Source of the DNA: Streptomyces griseoloalbus
Lineage (GTDB): Bacteria > Actinomycetota > Actinomycetes > Streptomycetales > Streptomycetaceae
NCBI GenBank assembly: GCA_014650015.1
Contig: BMUD01000024.1
Location: 54,336 to 118,335, forward strand
Direction of reading: 5' to 3'
Length of the DNA: 64,000 nucleotides
Shown piece by piece: positions 26,524-34,467 of this stretch. A program made the position numbers and the translations under genes. The number at the start of each line of letters is the position of its first letter. Position 1 is the stretch's first letter. The notes under the pieces were generated by a model. The model made no database searches and was not told where the DNA came from. It worked only from the letters and a program-made list of their open reading frames with translations.

Positions 26524-27231
26524 TCAGCCGCGCGCGAGCCGGGGATGGAGTGCCTCGACGCCGGCGGACAGGCCGGCCTGCACGTTCTTGCTGACGTCGT
26601 CGGCGACTACTTCCAGCAGGCCCTTCTCCAGGCCTTCGAGGGCGATCCGGGCGATCTCGGCAGGGTCGGCCTTCGGCACGTCGAGTGAGGCGATCATGTC
26701 GGTGTCCATGTAGCCGACGTGCAGTGCGGTCACGTGCGTGCCCTGATCCGCCAGCTGCACGCGCAGCGAGTTGGTGATCGACCATTCGGCGGCCTTGGCC
26801 GCGCAGTACGCGGCCGACTGCGGCAAGGACAGCCAGGACAGGACGGACAGCACGTTGAGGACGGCTCCACCGCCGTTGCGGGCGAGGACGGGAGCGAAGG
26901 AGCGGGTGACGTCGAGTGTGCCCAGGACGTGGGTGTCGTACTCGAGCCGGAAGGCGGCGAAGTCGCCGTCGAGGATTCCGGCGCCGGTGGACGATCCGGC
27001 GTTGTTGATCAGCAGGGTGACGTCCTGTGCCTGTTCGGCGGCGGCGAGCACGGAGGCGTGATCGGTGAGGTCCAGGGCGATCGGCACCACACCTTCGGCG
27101 GTGATGGTTCGAGGGTCCCGGGCTGCTGCGTAGACCTTGCTCGCGCCGGCTTCGAGCAGGGCTTGGACGAACTTGTCGCCGAGGCCGCGGTTGCCGCCGG
27201 TGACGAGGGCGACGGAGCCGTTGAGGGTCAT
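26524..27231 (-). CDS. SDR-family oxidoreductase
   Basis: 235 aa classical short-chain dehydrogenase. Cofactor loop TGGNRGLG (11-18), NNAG motif (LLINNAG), catalytic Ser in VLSVLSWLS and Tyr/Lys in YCAAK. It reduces or oxidises an unknown alcohol/ketone with NAD(P). It is divergent from a TetR gene, with two palindromic operators between, so it is very likely that regulator's target. It is about half identical by eye to the SDR at 30324-31040 (both have FAPxLAxNGGGAxxNxLSVLSW), showing recent paralogy within the window. Confidence 0.92.
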   Translation of the reverse strand: MTLNGSVALVTGGNRGLGDKFVQALLEAGASKVYAAARDPRTITAEGVVPIALDLTDHASVLAAAEQAQDVTLLINNAGSSTGAGILDGDFAAFRLEYDTHVLGTLDVTRSFAPVLARNGGGAVLNVLSVLSWLSLPQSAAYCAAKAAEWSITNSLRVQLADQGTHVTALHVGYMDTDMIASLDVPKADPAEIARIALEGLEKGLLEVVADDVSKNVQAGLSAGVEALHPRLARG

Positions 27232-27289
27232 GAAAGGGACCTTCCTCCCGGGATGTGACCGTGATCCGGTCGCAGCCGCACGACAGAAC

Positions 27290-27309
27290 AGGAAACCGAT
27301 CGGTTTCCT
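27290..27309. promoter_or_regulatory. TetR operator 1
   Basis: AGGAAACCGATCGGTTTCCT, a perfect 20-bp palindrome in the SDR-TetR intergenic region. Confidence 0.85.
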
Positions 27310-27327
27310 GGATGTGGGTCCGACTGT

Positions 27328-27341
27328 AAACCGATCGGTTT
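27328..27341. promoter_or_regulatory. TetR operator 2
   Basis: AAACCGATCGGTTT, a perfect 14-bp palindrome sharing its core with operator 1; centres are 35 bp apart. It lies just ahead of the TetR start, fitting autorepression. Confidence 0.85.
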
Positions 27342-27374
27342 CCCGTGTCGAGTCGGCGAGGTAGCCTCACGGGT

Positions 27375-27968
27375 ATGACCACGAAGAAGGCCGCAGCCGG
27401 AACGCCCGGCAAGGCGACGCCGCGTGACCGGCTGCTCGACGCCGCGGGCGAGCTGTTCTACCGCGAGGGTGTCGGCATCCCCACCGACGCGCTCTGCAAG
27501 GCCGCAGGTGTCTCGAAGCGCTCGATGTACCAGCTCTTCGACAGCAAGGACGCCGTGTTCGCGGCCGCCTTGGAGCGCGGCGCTCCCGCCCTCGTCGCCT
27601 GGCTGCTGCCTCCGCCGGAAGGTGAGCTCGGCCCTCGCGAGCGCCTGCTGTATGTCTTCGAGCGGCTCGAGCAGGCTGCCCGGTCGCCGAACTACCTCGG
27701 CTGCCCCTACGCGGCCGCGCAGGTCGAACTCAAGGACCCTTCACACGCGGCGAGCGTTGTGGCTGCCCGGGCCAAGCGGCAGCTGGTGGACTTCTTCCGC
27801 GCTGAGGCCCAGCGGGCGGGAGTCGCCGAGCCCGACCTGCTCGCTCGGCAGCTGGCCGTGGTCTACGACGGTGCCAGCACTCGTGCCGGTATCGGCGCGG
27901 ACGACTTGCGAGGACTGGCAGTCGCCACGGCTGCCACACTCATCGATGCCGCCCGCCTCGCCGAGTGA
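27375..27968 (+). CDS. TetR/AcrR-family transcriptional regulator
   Basis: 197 aa from ATG 27375 (MTTKKAAAG). The HTH is at about residues 18-65: RDRLLDAAGELFYREG, ALCKAAGVSKRSMYQLF, SKDAVFAAAL. The ligand-binding half has a GCPYAAAQVELKDPSH segment typical of regulators controlling oxidoreductase genes. It is divergent from the SDR and has two perfect palindromes before it. A reading from 27345 would place the start almost inside operator 2, so the shorter form is preferred. Confidence 0.92.
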   Translation: MTTKKAAAGTPGKATPRDRLLDAAGELFYREGVGIPTDALCKAAGVSKRSMYQLFDSKDAVFAAALERGAPALVAWLLPPPEGELGPRERLLYVFERLEQAARSPNYLGCPYAAAQVELKDPSHAASVVAARAKRQLVDFFRAEAQRAGVAEPDLLARQLAVVYDGASTRAGIGADDLRGLAVATAATLIDAARLAE

Positions 27969-28475
27969 CCCGCACGAGCCGCCTGACGTGCGGTGGGCGA
28001 CGAAGGCGAGCGGACTGAGGCGGTGCTGCGCACGGGAGTCTGAAGGCGATGTCGCGCCCCGCGACGTCTCTGGCGGCTGTGTCCCACCCAGCCGCGGATC
28101 ACCCAGGTCGGGGCCGACCGCGGCTACGCCGGAACGTCCGTGGCGTGTTCTCGGTGCGCTCCCAGCCCTCGTCGATGAGGTCGTTGGCCACCTTCGTGAT
28201 GTCCACGGCGGTATGAAAAAGGTGAAGTCGAAGGGTGTGTATACCGAGGTGGACCAGCCCTTGGCCGCCGAACGACGCGCTGGAGGGGCACAGGTGGGTG
28301 TTCGCGCACAAGCCCCGGCAATGACGTCCGCAACGCTCACGGCGACGTCCGCACAGGGCCCGGCATCCAGCACTCCGCCCGGACCACGGCGCCTCCAGCC
28401 AGGAAAGCGCCGAAGTGCTGTCCGCGCTCGACCTCTGGGGGAGCGAGCGGCACCCTGACCACGACTCCAATTCTC
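27969..28475. other. Gap with no clear gene
   Basis: On the minus strand around 28150-28240 a helix-like stretch, ITKVANDLIDEGWERTEN, could be a relic, but there is no start, ribosome site or family. The rest shows no supported feature. Confidence 0.3.
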
Positions 28476-28504
28476 ATACCGGTATAACATTAACGGTATA
28501 GTTA
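28476..28504 (+). promoter_or_regulatory. Promoter/operator of the aminopeptidase gene
   Basis: An unusually AT-rich block holding the perfect palindrome ATACCGGTAT (28476-28485) and a second inverted pair TAAC-GGTATA-GTTA (28491-28504). It ends 24 nt before the aminopeptidase start, so it is probably a regulated promoter. Confidence 0.55.
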
Positions 28505-28528
28505 TTGGTCGCGTGAGAAAGGCGCCAC

Positions 28529-29311
28529 ATGATCGAGATCCTGAACCCCACCCTGCTGGCCCGAGCAAGAGGCACAGGCGCACTGGTCGCCGACATCCTG
28601 CAGACGCTGAAGAGTCGCAGCACCATCGGCACGAACCTTCTGGACATCGACCGGTGGGCCAAGGCCATGATCGTCGAGGCGGGAGCCACGTCCTGTTACG
28701 TCGACTACGAACCGTCCTTCGGACGCGGCCCGTTCGGCCACTACATCTGCACGGCCGTCAACGACGCGGTCCTCCACGGGCGACCGTACGACTACACGCT
28801 TGCCGACGGCGATCTGCTGACACTCGACCTCGCCGTCTCCCAAGGCGGAGTCGCCGCAGACGCCGCCATCAGCTTCCTCGTGGGCGACGCGAAGCCCCCG
28901 GAGAGCGTCGCCATGATCAGTGCAACCGAACGCGCGCTGGCCGCCGGCATCGCCGCCGCGAGGCCCGGGGCCCGCATCGGCGACATCTCCCATGCCATCG
29001 GCACGGTCCTCAGCGAGGCGGGGTACCCGATCAACACCGAGTTCGGAGGTCACGGCATCGGATCGACGATGCACCAGGACCCGCACATCTCGAACACCGG
29101 ACGGCCCGGCCGTGGATACAAACTGCGCCCTGGACTGCTGCTGGCACTGGAGCCGTGGGTCATGGCGGACACCGCTCAACTCGTCACCGATGCCGACGGG
29201 TGGACGCTCCGAAGCGCGACAGGCTGCCGGACGGCACACAGCGAGCACACGATCGCCATCACCCACGACGGAGCCGAAATCCTTACCCTGCCGAAGCAGG
29301 CGCAGCCGTGA
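28529..29311 (+). CDS. map: Methionine aminopeptidase, type I (extra copy)
   Basis: 260 aa, pita-bread fold. The five metal ligands are visible: D in LTLDLAV, D in VAADAAIS, H in GGHGIG, E in ALEPW and E in SEHTIAI. It removes the N-terminal Met from proteins. Streptomyces carries several map genes; this one lacks the N-terminal zinc-finger extension and stands outside a ribosomal operon, so it is an accessory paralogue. AAAGG lies 10 nt before ATG 28529. The palindromic AT-rich promoter suggests separate regulation, possibly linked to resistance or stress (inference). Confidence 0.9.
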   Translation: MIEILNPTLLARARGTGALVADILQTLKSRSTIGTNLLDIDRWAKAMIVEAGATSCYVDYEPSFGRGPFGHYICTAVNDAVLHGRPYDYTLADGDLLTLDLAVSQGGVAADAAISFLVGDAKPPESVAMISATERALAAGIAAARPGARIGDISHAIGTVLSEAGYPINTEFGGHGIGSTMHQDPHISNTGRPGRGYKLRPGLLLALEPWVMADTAQLVTDADGWTLRSATGCRTAHSEHTIAITHDGAEILTLPKQAQP

Positions 29312-29521
29312 GGTCATAGCCCCGCATTCCGCTGCCCTGACTCCCCGAAGCCATCTCGGCGTCGCTCGTCAAGGGGCTGTCCGGGCGGTCATGTGACTGC
29401 CCCGTGCCTGGATCGTTGTCGTGGCCATGGGGCGGGGCGATCTGGCAGATCAGAACACCGGGGCGAAACACCGTGGCAAAGCCTGCTCGCCCGGCTGGTG
29501 GAGGTGGTGCGGGAGGTGAGG

Positions 29522-29808
29522 ATGTGGGGCCGCACGCGGGGCGGGTTCACCAGCCAGCTCCACCTGAGCGCGGACGGCCGTTGCCGCCCGCCGTCCCTGG
29601 TCGTCACCGGCGGACAGCGGGCGGACTGCACCCAGTTCCAAATGGTGCCGGCGAAGTTCCGCGTTCCGCGAATCGGTCCGGGCCGTGCCCGCACGCGACC
29701 CGGCAGCCTCGCGGCCGACAAGCGGTACAGCAACGGCCCGTGCCGCGCGTACCTCCGGTGCCGGGGCGTCCGGCACACGATTCCGGAGAAGTCGGAGTTG
29801 AGTCCCGA
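29522..29808 (+). pseudogene. IS5-family transposase fragment
   Basis: RGGFTSQLHLSADGRCRPPS, then LVVTGGQRADCTQF, AADKRYSNGPCRAYLRCRG and VRHTIPEK match the DDE core of IS5-family (IS1647-like) transposases. Both ends are missing and no terminal repeats remain. It stays in one frame. Confidence 0.8.
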
Positions 29809-29810
29809 CC

Positions 29811-30041
29811 TCACGGAGCGATCGTTCGATACGCCAAGGCCTGATCGACTACCTCATCAGCCGAAAGCTCCCGCTCCGGCGGCCAGAAGACCAAGTCGCC
29901 GACATGACCGGACGGGCATGCCAGGACCTTGTCGAGCGTGTCCAGCCAGCCGTCCACCGCGTCGTCTGAGGTGTAGTCCGCGTCCATGATCCGCTGCACG
30001 AGCGCGACGGCATCCGCGCGACTCATCTCCACAGCACTCAT
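29811..30041 (-). CDS. Colicin-immunity-like protein (Im/Pyocin-S family), orphan
   Basis: 76 aa. It aligns by eye to colicin Im proteins: helix I (AVALVQRIMDADYTSDDAV) and the conserved helix III region ACPSGHVGDLVFWPPE, which mirrors the Im9 pattern HPSG-SDLIYYP, then a final helix (ADEVVDQALAYR). Im proteins bind and block HNH-nuclease toxin domains. ATG 30041 has GGAGGG 5 nt upstream. No nuclease toxin is encoded nearby, so it may protect against rival toxins. The alternative start is 30026. Confidence 0.75.
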   Translation of the reverse strand: MSAVEMSRADAVALVQRIMDADYTSDDAVDGWLDTLDKVLACPSGHVGDLVFWPPERELSADEVVDQALAYRTIAP

Positions 30042-30063
30042 CAAATCCCTCCGCCGAGTCACC

Positions 30064-30204
30064 CTAGTCCAGGGTGTAGGCAGCTCGGCCCGGTCCCCGC
30101 AAGTGAACTGGCGGGCGGATTGCGGGGGACAGCGGAACGACTGCGACCCTCACGGTCCCTTGAGAACCAGTGAACGGAAACACAATCGAGTAGGCGTGAG
30201 GCAT
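30064..30204 (-). CDS. Possible small protein, 46 aa
   Basis: ATG 30204 has AAGGA 7 nt upstream. The product begins MPHAYSIVFPFTGSQGTV and continues with VRVAVVPLSPAIRPPV. I know no family. Support is the ribosome site and the position between two genes of the same strand. Confidence 0.3.
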   Translation of the reverse strand: MPHAYSIVFPFTGSQGTVRVAVVPLSPAIRPPVHLRGPGRAAYTLD

Positions 30205-30323
30205 GACCTGTTCCTTCCCTGACGGGCAAACAGTTTCCGGCTCTGCCTGCTGGAGGCGTTGCACCTCATCGTTCTCGGCGTCAACCGCGTGCCGGCGCTG
30301 AGGAAGTGGTGCTCGGCCGGAAG

Positions 30324-31040
30324 TCAGCTGACGGAAGGTGCGCCGTACAGCTGTGCGGGGTCGGCGGAGAGGGCCGCCTTCACGAAGCGGCTGGGGTCGT
30401 CGACCAGTACCTCGATGGCTTCCGCCTGTACGCCGTCGAGGGCGGCGCGTGCGACGTCCGTCGGGTCGACCTTGAGCGTGTCGCGTCCCGCCATCATGTC
30501 GGTGTCTGCGGCTCCCAGATGTACGCCTTGGACGAGGGTCTTCTGGCCGGCGAGCTCGACGCGTACACCGTTGGTCATGTTCCACTCCGCGGCCTTGGCC
30601 ACTGAGTACGACCCCGATCCTTCGGCGGTGGCCACCCACGACAGCACGGAGAGGATGTTGACGATCGCGCCGCCGCCGTTGGAGGCCAGGGCCGGGGCGA
30701 AGGCGCGGATGACCCTCAGGGTGCCGAAGAGGTGCGTCTCCAGGTCCTGCCGGATCAGGTCCAGGCCGCTGGTCAGGAGGTCGGCGCCGGTGGTGATGCC
30801 GGCGTTGTTCACCAGCAGCGTGACGTCCGGCGCCGCTGCGGCCGCCTGTGAGATCGATTCCTCGTCCAGCAGGTCCAGATACAGCGGCACGACCCGAGAG
30901 TCCGAAAAGCTGATCGACTCCGGGTGGCGAGCGGATGCGTAGACCCTCACGGCTCCGCGCTCCAGCAACTGCTCGACGAAGCGTCGGCCGATCCCGCGAT
31001 TGGCCCCGGTCACGAGTGCGGTGGAACCGGCAATGTCCAT
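30324..31040 (-). CDS. SDR-family oxidoreductase
   Basis: 238 aa short-chain dehydrogenase: TGANRGIG, LLVNNAG, catalytic Ser in ILSVLSW and YSVAK. It is paralogous to the SDR at 26524-27231. The substrate is unknown. It is divergent from a MerR gene, and a MerR-type operator lies between them, so the SDR is probably induced by whatever ligand the MerR protein senses. The last residues (AQLYGAPSVS) differ from its paralogue. Confidence 0.92.
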   Translation of the reverse strand: MDIAGSTALVTGANRGIGRRFVEQLLERGAVRVYASARHPESISFSDSRVVPLYLDLLDEESISQAAAAAPDVTLLVNNAGITTGADLLTSGLDLIRQDLETHLFGTLRVIRAFAPALASNGGGAIVNILSVLSWVATAEGSGSYSVAKAAEWNMTNGVRVELAGQKTLVQGVHLGAADTDMMAGRDTLKVDPTDVARAALDGVQAEAIEVLVDDPSRFVKAALSADPAQLYGAPSVS

Positions 31041-31101
31041 GGTCGTTCCCTCTCCCGGGCGGGCATACGGTTCGTTCCCGCTCCGTGTCGCCTACGCTAG
31101 A

Positions 31102-31121
31102 ACTTGACGTCGGCGTGAAGT
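31102..31121. promoter_or_regulatory. MerR-type operator A
   Basis: ACTTGACGTCGGCGTGAAGT, a near-palindrome in the SDR-MerR intergenic region. It matches operator B at 32643-32662 in 17 of 20 positions. Confidence 0.75.
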
Positions 31122-31163
31122 GCAAGTCGGCGGGCGGCGACAGCACGAGCAGAAGGAGTCCCG

Positions 31164-31634
31164 TTGCGTATTGGTGAGCTGGCCGAGCAGGCCGGAGTCA
31201 GCACGCGGGCTCTGCGCTACTACGAGGAGCAGCTACTGCTCAGTCCGCAACGCACGTCCGGCGGCCAGCGCGTCTACCCCGAGACGGCTGTCGGCCGAGT
31301 GAAGATCATCCGGCAGCTCTACGCCGCAGGCCTCAGCAGCCGCCTGATCGCCGAGCTCCTGCCCGCCATCGATGCCCGCTCGATGGAGCCCGAGCTGTTG
31401 GACCGGTTGTCCGCCGAGCGTGCCCGCATCGAAGCGAAGGCCGCCGAGCTCCAGGCCGCGAGCCGTAGGCTGGAGGTGCTGATCGGCCTCGCCACGCATC
31501 CCGACACGGAATCCTGCCCGGCTTCACTCGACCCGGGCCCGAGCGGTGCGAGGCGGGACAACTCCCCTACCAGCGGTGTCGGCACTGACGCGGAACTGCC
31601 CTCTCTTCGCCGTGTCCCGGCATACAGCACGTGA
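31164..31634 (+). CDS. MerR-family transcriptional regulator
   Basis: 156 aa. N-terminal winged [23 protein letters not shown] (1-21), then SGGQRVYPE and a coiled-coil helix (about 75-110). No metal-binding Cys pair is conserved, so it belongs to the SoxR/TipA-like drug-sensing side of the family. It starts at TTG 31164 with AAGGAG 5 nt upstream; no ATG precedes the HTH. It is divergent from an SDR gene. The tail after residue 110 is unstructured. Confidence 0.9.
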   Translation: MRIGELAEQAGVSTRALRYYEEQLLLSPQRTSGGQRVYPETAVGRVKIIRQLYAAGLSSRLIAELLPAIDARSMEPELLDRLSAERARIEAKAAELQAASRRLEVLIGLATHPDTESCPASLDPGPSGARRDNSPTSGVGTDAELPSLRRVPAYST

Positions 31635-32182
31635 ACTGCGCGTGCCCCGGGAGTGGACCGCGAGGGCCACTACCTGCCGGAGCACGCTAGCGGCACGCGA
31701 ACTGGTCAAGCGACAGGTACTCGAAGAACCACCGCAGCGTGCGGTCGGCACCGCTCAATACATCGCTCGAAGGGCCACTGAGGCGGGGACGGATGCAGCT
31801 GCTTTCCTCCGCCGCGCCGGCGAGTCGCGTGCCGCCACCGAGCTCGCGGAGGGGGTGCGTCAAGGCGTCCATCCTGATGACGTCGCACTCTGTCTTGACC
31901 TCGACCGGTTCCCCTTTGCCATGGTGGCGACCTCGGAAGACTCGCTCATGGTCCTCCGTCCGTGCGCCGTACCTTCGCTGACCGACGAGGCTTCGATCTG
32001 ACCGCTGGTGAGGCTCGCCGTACGAGAGCCCGCATCCGGTCGGGAACGCGGCATCACCGAACTCGTCACGTGGTCCGCGACGGCTGTCGACCGCCCGGGT
32101 TGTCGATACGTTGGTCGAGGCGCGGGAAGCCGCAGCAGCGCCAAGGAGCTCGACGTCAACCGCTCGCAGACGTTCAGTCTCT
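31635..32182. other. Gap with uncertain coding relic
   Basis: A plus frame from about 31700 to a stop at 31999-32001 is open and ends [34 protein letters not shown], which reads like real protein. I find no start or family. I see nothing else. Confidence 0.3.
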
Positions 32183-32605
32183 TCACTGCACCGGCGTAGG
32201 TGCTTGACGCTGCACTGCCTCTTCTCCGTTCAAGGCACCGGCAGGCAGGCAGGGGCGGTGTGGGCCCTGCCTGCGCGCCTCGGTGATGCAGTCGTCCAGC
32301 CGGTTGCGCGCGTCCCGCAGGTCCGTCATCTGCCGGTCGAGGCGGTCGCGTTCGGCCGCGAGCAACTCCAGCAGTTCCGGCGACGCCTCACCGGAGTCGG
32401 CGAAAGGCAGTATCTCGCGGATGGTTCTGCTGGGCAGGCCCGCGGAGTAGAGCCGTTGGATTGTCCTGACCCGTTCGACGGCACCGGCCGGGTACTGGCG
32501 CTGGCCACCCGGATTCCGGGTGGAGTGCAGCAGGCCCTGCTGCTCGTAGTAGCGCAGCGCCCTGACGCTGACTCCCGCCTTCGCGGCGACCTCACCGATC
32601 CGCAA
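32183..32605 (-). CDS. MerR-family transcriptional regulator
   Basis: 140 aa. HTH RIGEVAAKAGVSVRALRYYE, then PGGQRQYPAGAVERV and a long helix rich in Arg/Asp (LAAERDRLDRQMTDLRDARN). It is a paralogue of the MerR protein at 31164-31634. TTG 32605 is used because GGGAGG lies 6 nt upstream; a GTG at 32644 would sit inside the operator. It is divergent from the NTF2-like remnant and the NmrA-like gene, which are its likely targets. Confidence 0.88.
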   Translation of the reverse strand: MRIGEVAAKAGVSVRALRYYEQQGLLHSTRNPGGQRQYPAGAVERVRTIQRLYSAGLPSRTIREILPFADSGEASPELLELLAAERDRLDRQMTDLRDARNRLDDCITEARRQGPHRPCLPAGALNGEEAVQRQAPTPVQ

Positions 32606-32642
32606 CCCCGGCCTCCCGACTCGATGTCCGCGTCCGGCTTGC

Positions 32643-32662
32643 ACCTGACGTCGGCGTCAGGT
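32643..32662. promoter_or_regulatory. MerR-type operator B
   Basis: ACCTGACGTCGGCGTCAGGT, near-perfect palindrome with arms CCTGACG/CGTCAGG, between the MerR gene and the NTF2-like remnant. Confidence 0.8.
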
Positions 32663-32717
32663 TTTAGCGTAGCGAACACCGGCGCGAGCCATCCCTTCCG
32701 AACTCTGGAGCCTGCCT

Positions 32718-33136
32718 ATGACCAGCGCGTTCTCCGTAGCGGACCGCAATCGGGAGATCGTCCGCACGGTGTGCGAAGTCGCCGACAGCGCTGCGCTCGA
32801 CGAACCGGGCGCATACCTGACCGACGGCTGCACCCTCACCCGGGCGGCGGCGGCCCTGCGCCCGGTCAGTGGGCCGGAGCCGGCGCCGACAACCACCCTG
32901 AGCCGGCTGTTCCCGATGGCCGGAACCCGCTGCGTGACCGTCCGCCAACTCGTCGCCGATCGCCCGAACCGTGTCCTCGGCCTGGTCGACACACCCATCG
33001 CGTGAGCCCGGCCGGCGACTCCTGGACCATGCCCGTCGCCAGGCTCTTCCGGAGCGAGGACGGGAAGGCCACCGACATCCGCCCCCCCCCACCGCTGGGA
33101 CCCGTCGAGTTCCGCCGCATCGCCGGCATGGACTGA
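32718..33136 (+). pseudogene. SnoaL/NTF2-like protein with frameshift
   Basis: ATG 32718 opens MTSAFSVADRNREIVRTV, runs through GCTLTRAAAALRP to RVLGLVDTPIA and stops at 33003. In a second frame the text continues PAGDSWTMPVARLFRSEDGK and ends EFRRIAGMD at 33134. A single indel near 33000 separates them. The combined product resembles SnoaL-like cyclase/NTF2 proteins. A run of eight C at about 33081-33088 marks another weak point. Confidence 0.6.
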
Positions 33137-33230
33137 ACGACGGCCACCTCCAGCTCACTTCTCAGTCACACCCCCAGGAAGGATCAGCAATGCTCATCAG
33201 GAACACGGCCGCGATCGTCGAGAGGGCAGC

Positions 33231-34160
33231 GTGGTCGGCATGACCGACATGGACAAAGTCGTCGTCGTCCTGGGCGCCACGGGACAGCAGGGAGGATCGG
33301 TCGCCGCGGCACTGCGGGCCGACGGCTGGGCGGTGCGCGCGGTCGTGCGCGATCCGTCCGGCCACCGGGCCCGGTCCCTCTCCGCCGCCGGCGTCGAAAC
33401 CGTTCGCGGTGACCTCGGCGATCCTGAGTCTCTCCGCGCGGCCTTCTCCGAGGCCCATGGTGTCTTCAGTGTCCAGCCGAGTGCAGGCCAGGCCGGCGCC
33501 GACGTGACCAACGAGGAAGAGGTCCGCTTCGGCACGACGGTGGCCGACGTCGCCGAGCGCTGCGGCGTCGCCCACCTCGTCTACAGCTCGACGGTCGCTG
33601 CGGGGCCGACACCGACGGGCGTCGCCCATCTCGATACCAAGAGCCGTGTCGAGGCCCATGTCCGCAGTCTCGGCATCGCGACCACCATCATTCGGCCGGC
33701 CACGTTCATGGAGCTCCTGATGCTCCCCGGAATGGGCCTCGCCCGGGGACACCTGTCCTTCCTGATGAGCCCCGACCGGGTCCACCAGTTGATCGCGGTA
33801 CGCGATATCGGCCGGATCGTCGCCACGGTCTTCGGCTCACCCGACCGGTACGCCGGCCGCACCATGGAGATCGCCGGTGACGCTCTCACCGGCAAGGCCC
33901 TGGCCGAGCATCTGACCCAGGCCGCTGGCCGGCCGATCAGCTACAGCCGTCTGCCGGCGACGCTGCTGGCGCAGGATGAGGTCCTCGGCAAGTTGGCAGC
34001 ACTCGCCGACGACGGCAGGCTGGCGGGAAACGCGAACCTCGACGCATTGCGCGCGGAGTTCCCCTTCCTGCTGCGCTTCGACCGCTGGCTGGCGGGCCCC
34101 GGTGCGGGCCTCCTCGAGGAGGCGCTCCGTTCCGTGGACACGGGCACCGCTCTGCGCTGA
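33231..34160 (+). CDS. NmrA-like NAD(P)-binding protein
   Basis: 309 aa. Rossmann loop VVVLGATGQQGGSVAAAL (about 10-27), RGDLGDPESL, and a catalytically relaxed SDR core (HLVYSSTVAAG). NmrA-like members either sense redox by binding NAD(P) or act as isoflavone/quinone-type reductases. It follows the NTF2-like remnant in the operon that faces the MerR gene. GTG 33231, ATG 33240 and ATG 33249 are all possible; the first has a GAGAGGG a few bases upstream. Confidence 0.9.
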   Translation: MVGMTDMDKVVVVLGATGQQGGSVAAALRADGWAVRAVVRDPSGHRARSLSAAGVETVRGDLGDPESLRAAFSEAHGVFSVQPSAGQAGADVTNEEEVRFGTTVADVAERCGVAHLVYSSTVAAGPTPTGVAHLDTKSRVEAHVRSLGIATTIIRPATFMELLMLPGMGLARGHLSFLMSPDRVHQLIAVRDIGRIVATVFGSPDRYAGRTMEIAGDALTGKALAEHLTQAAGRPISYSRLPATLLAQDEVLGKLAALADDGRLAGNANLDALRAEFPFLLRFDRWLAGPGAGLLEEALRSVDTGTALR

Positions 34161-34467
34161 ACGAGGCCCTGTGTCCGATCCGGTCAGACCCTGCCGGCGC
34201 ACCGGTTCGCGAAGCGGCCGATCCGCGGTAGGTAGTTCCGCTCCGTGAGGGGCGAGTGGCTCTGTAAGTGTGTTCTGCGACTGCAGCGCCACTGCACTCC
34301 GGTGCGATCTGCGTACAAGATCGCGCGCAGCTCTCGGGCGGCTGCCCGAAGGCCGGGCCCGGCTGTGGCGCTCGGCCCGCCGGGACCGGCTTCACCAACT
34401 CTCAGCGGACATTGGACACAGCGCTCGGATACGCACGCCGGTTGTCCGACCGGTCCGGCCGGGCCGC
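34161..34467. other. Non-coding gap
   Basis: Convergent spacer between the NmrA-like gene and the MFS gene. I see no supported gene or clear terminator. Confidence 0.45.
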
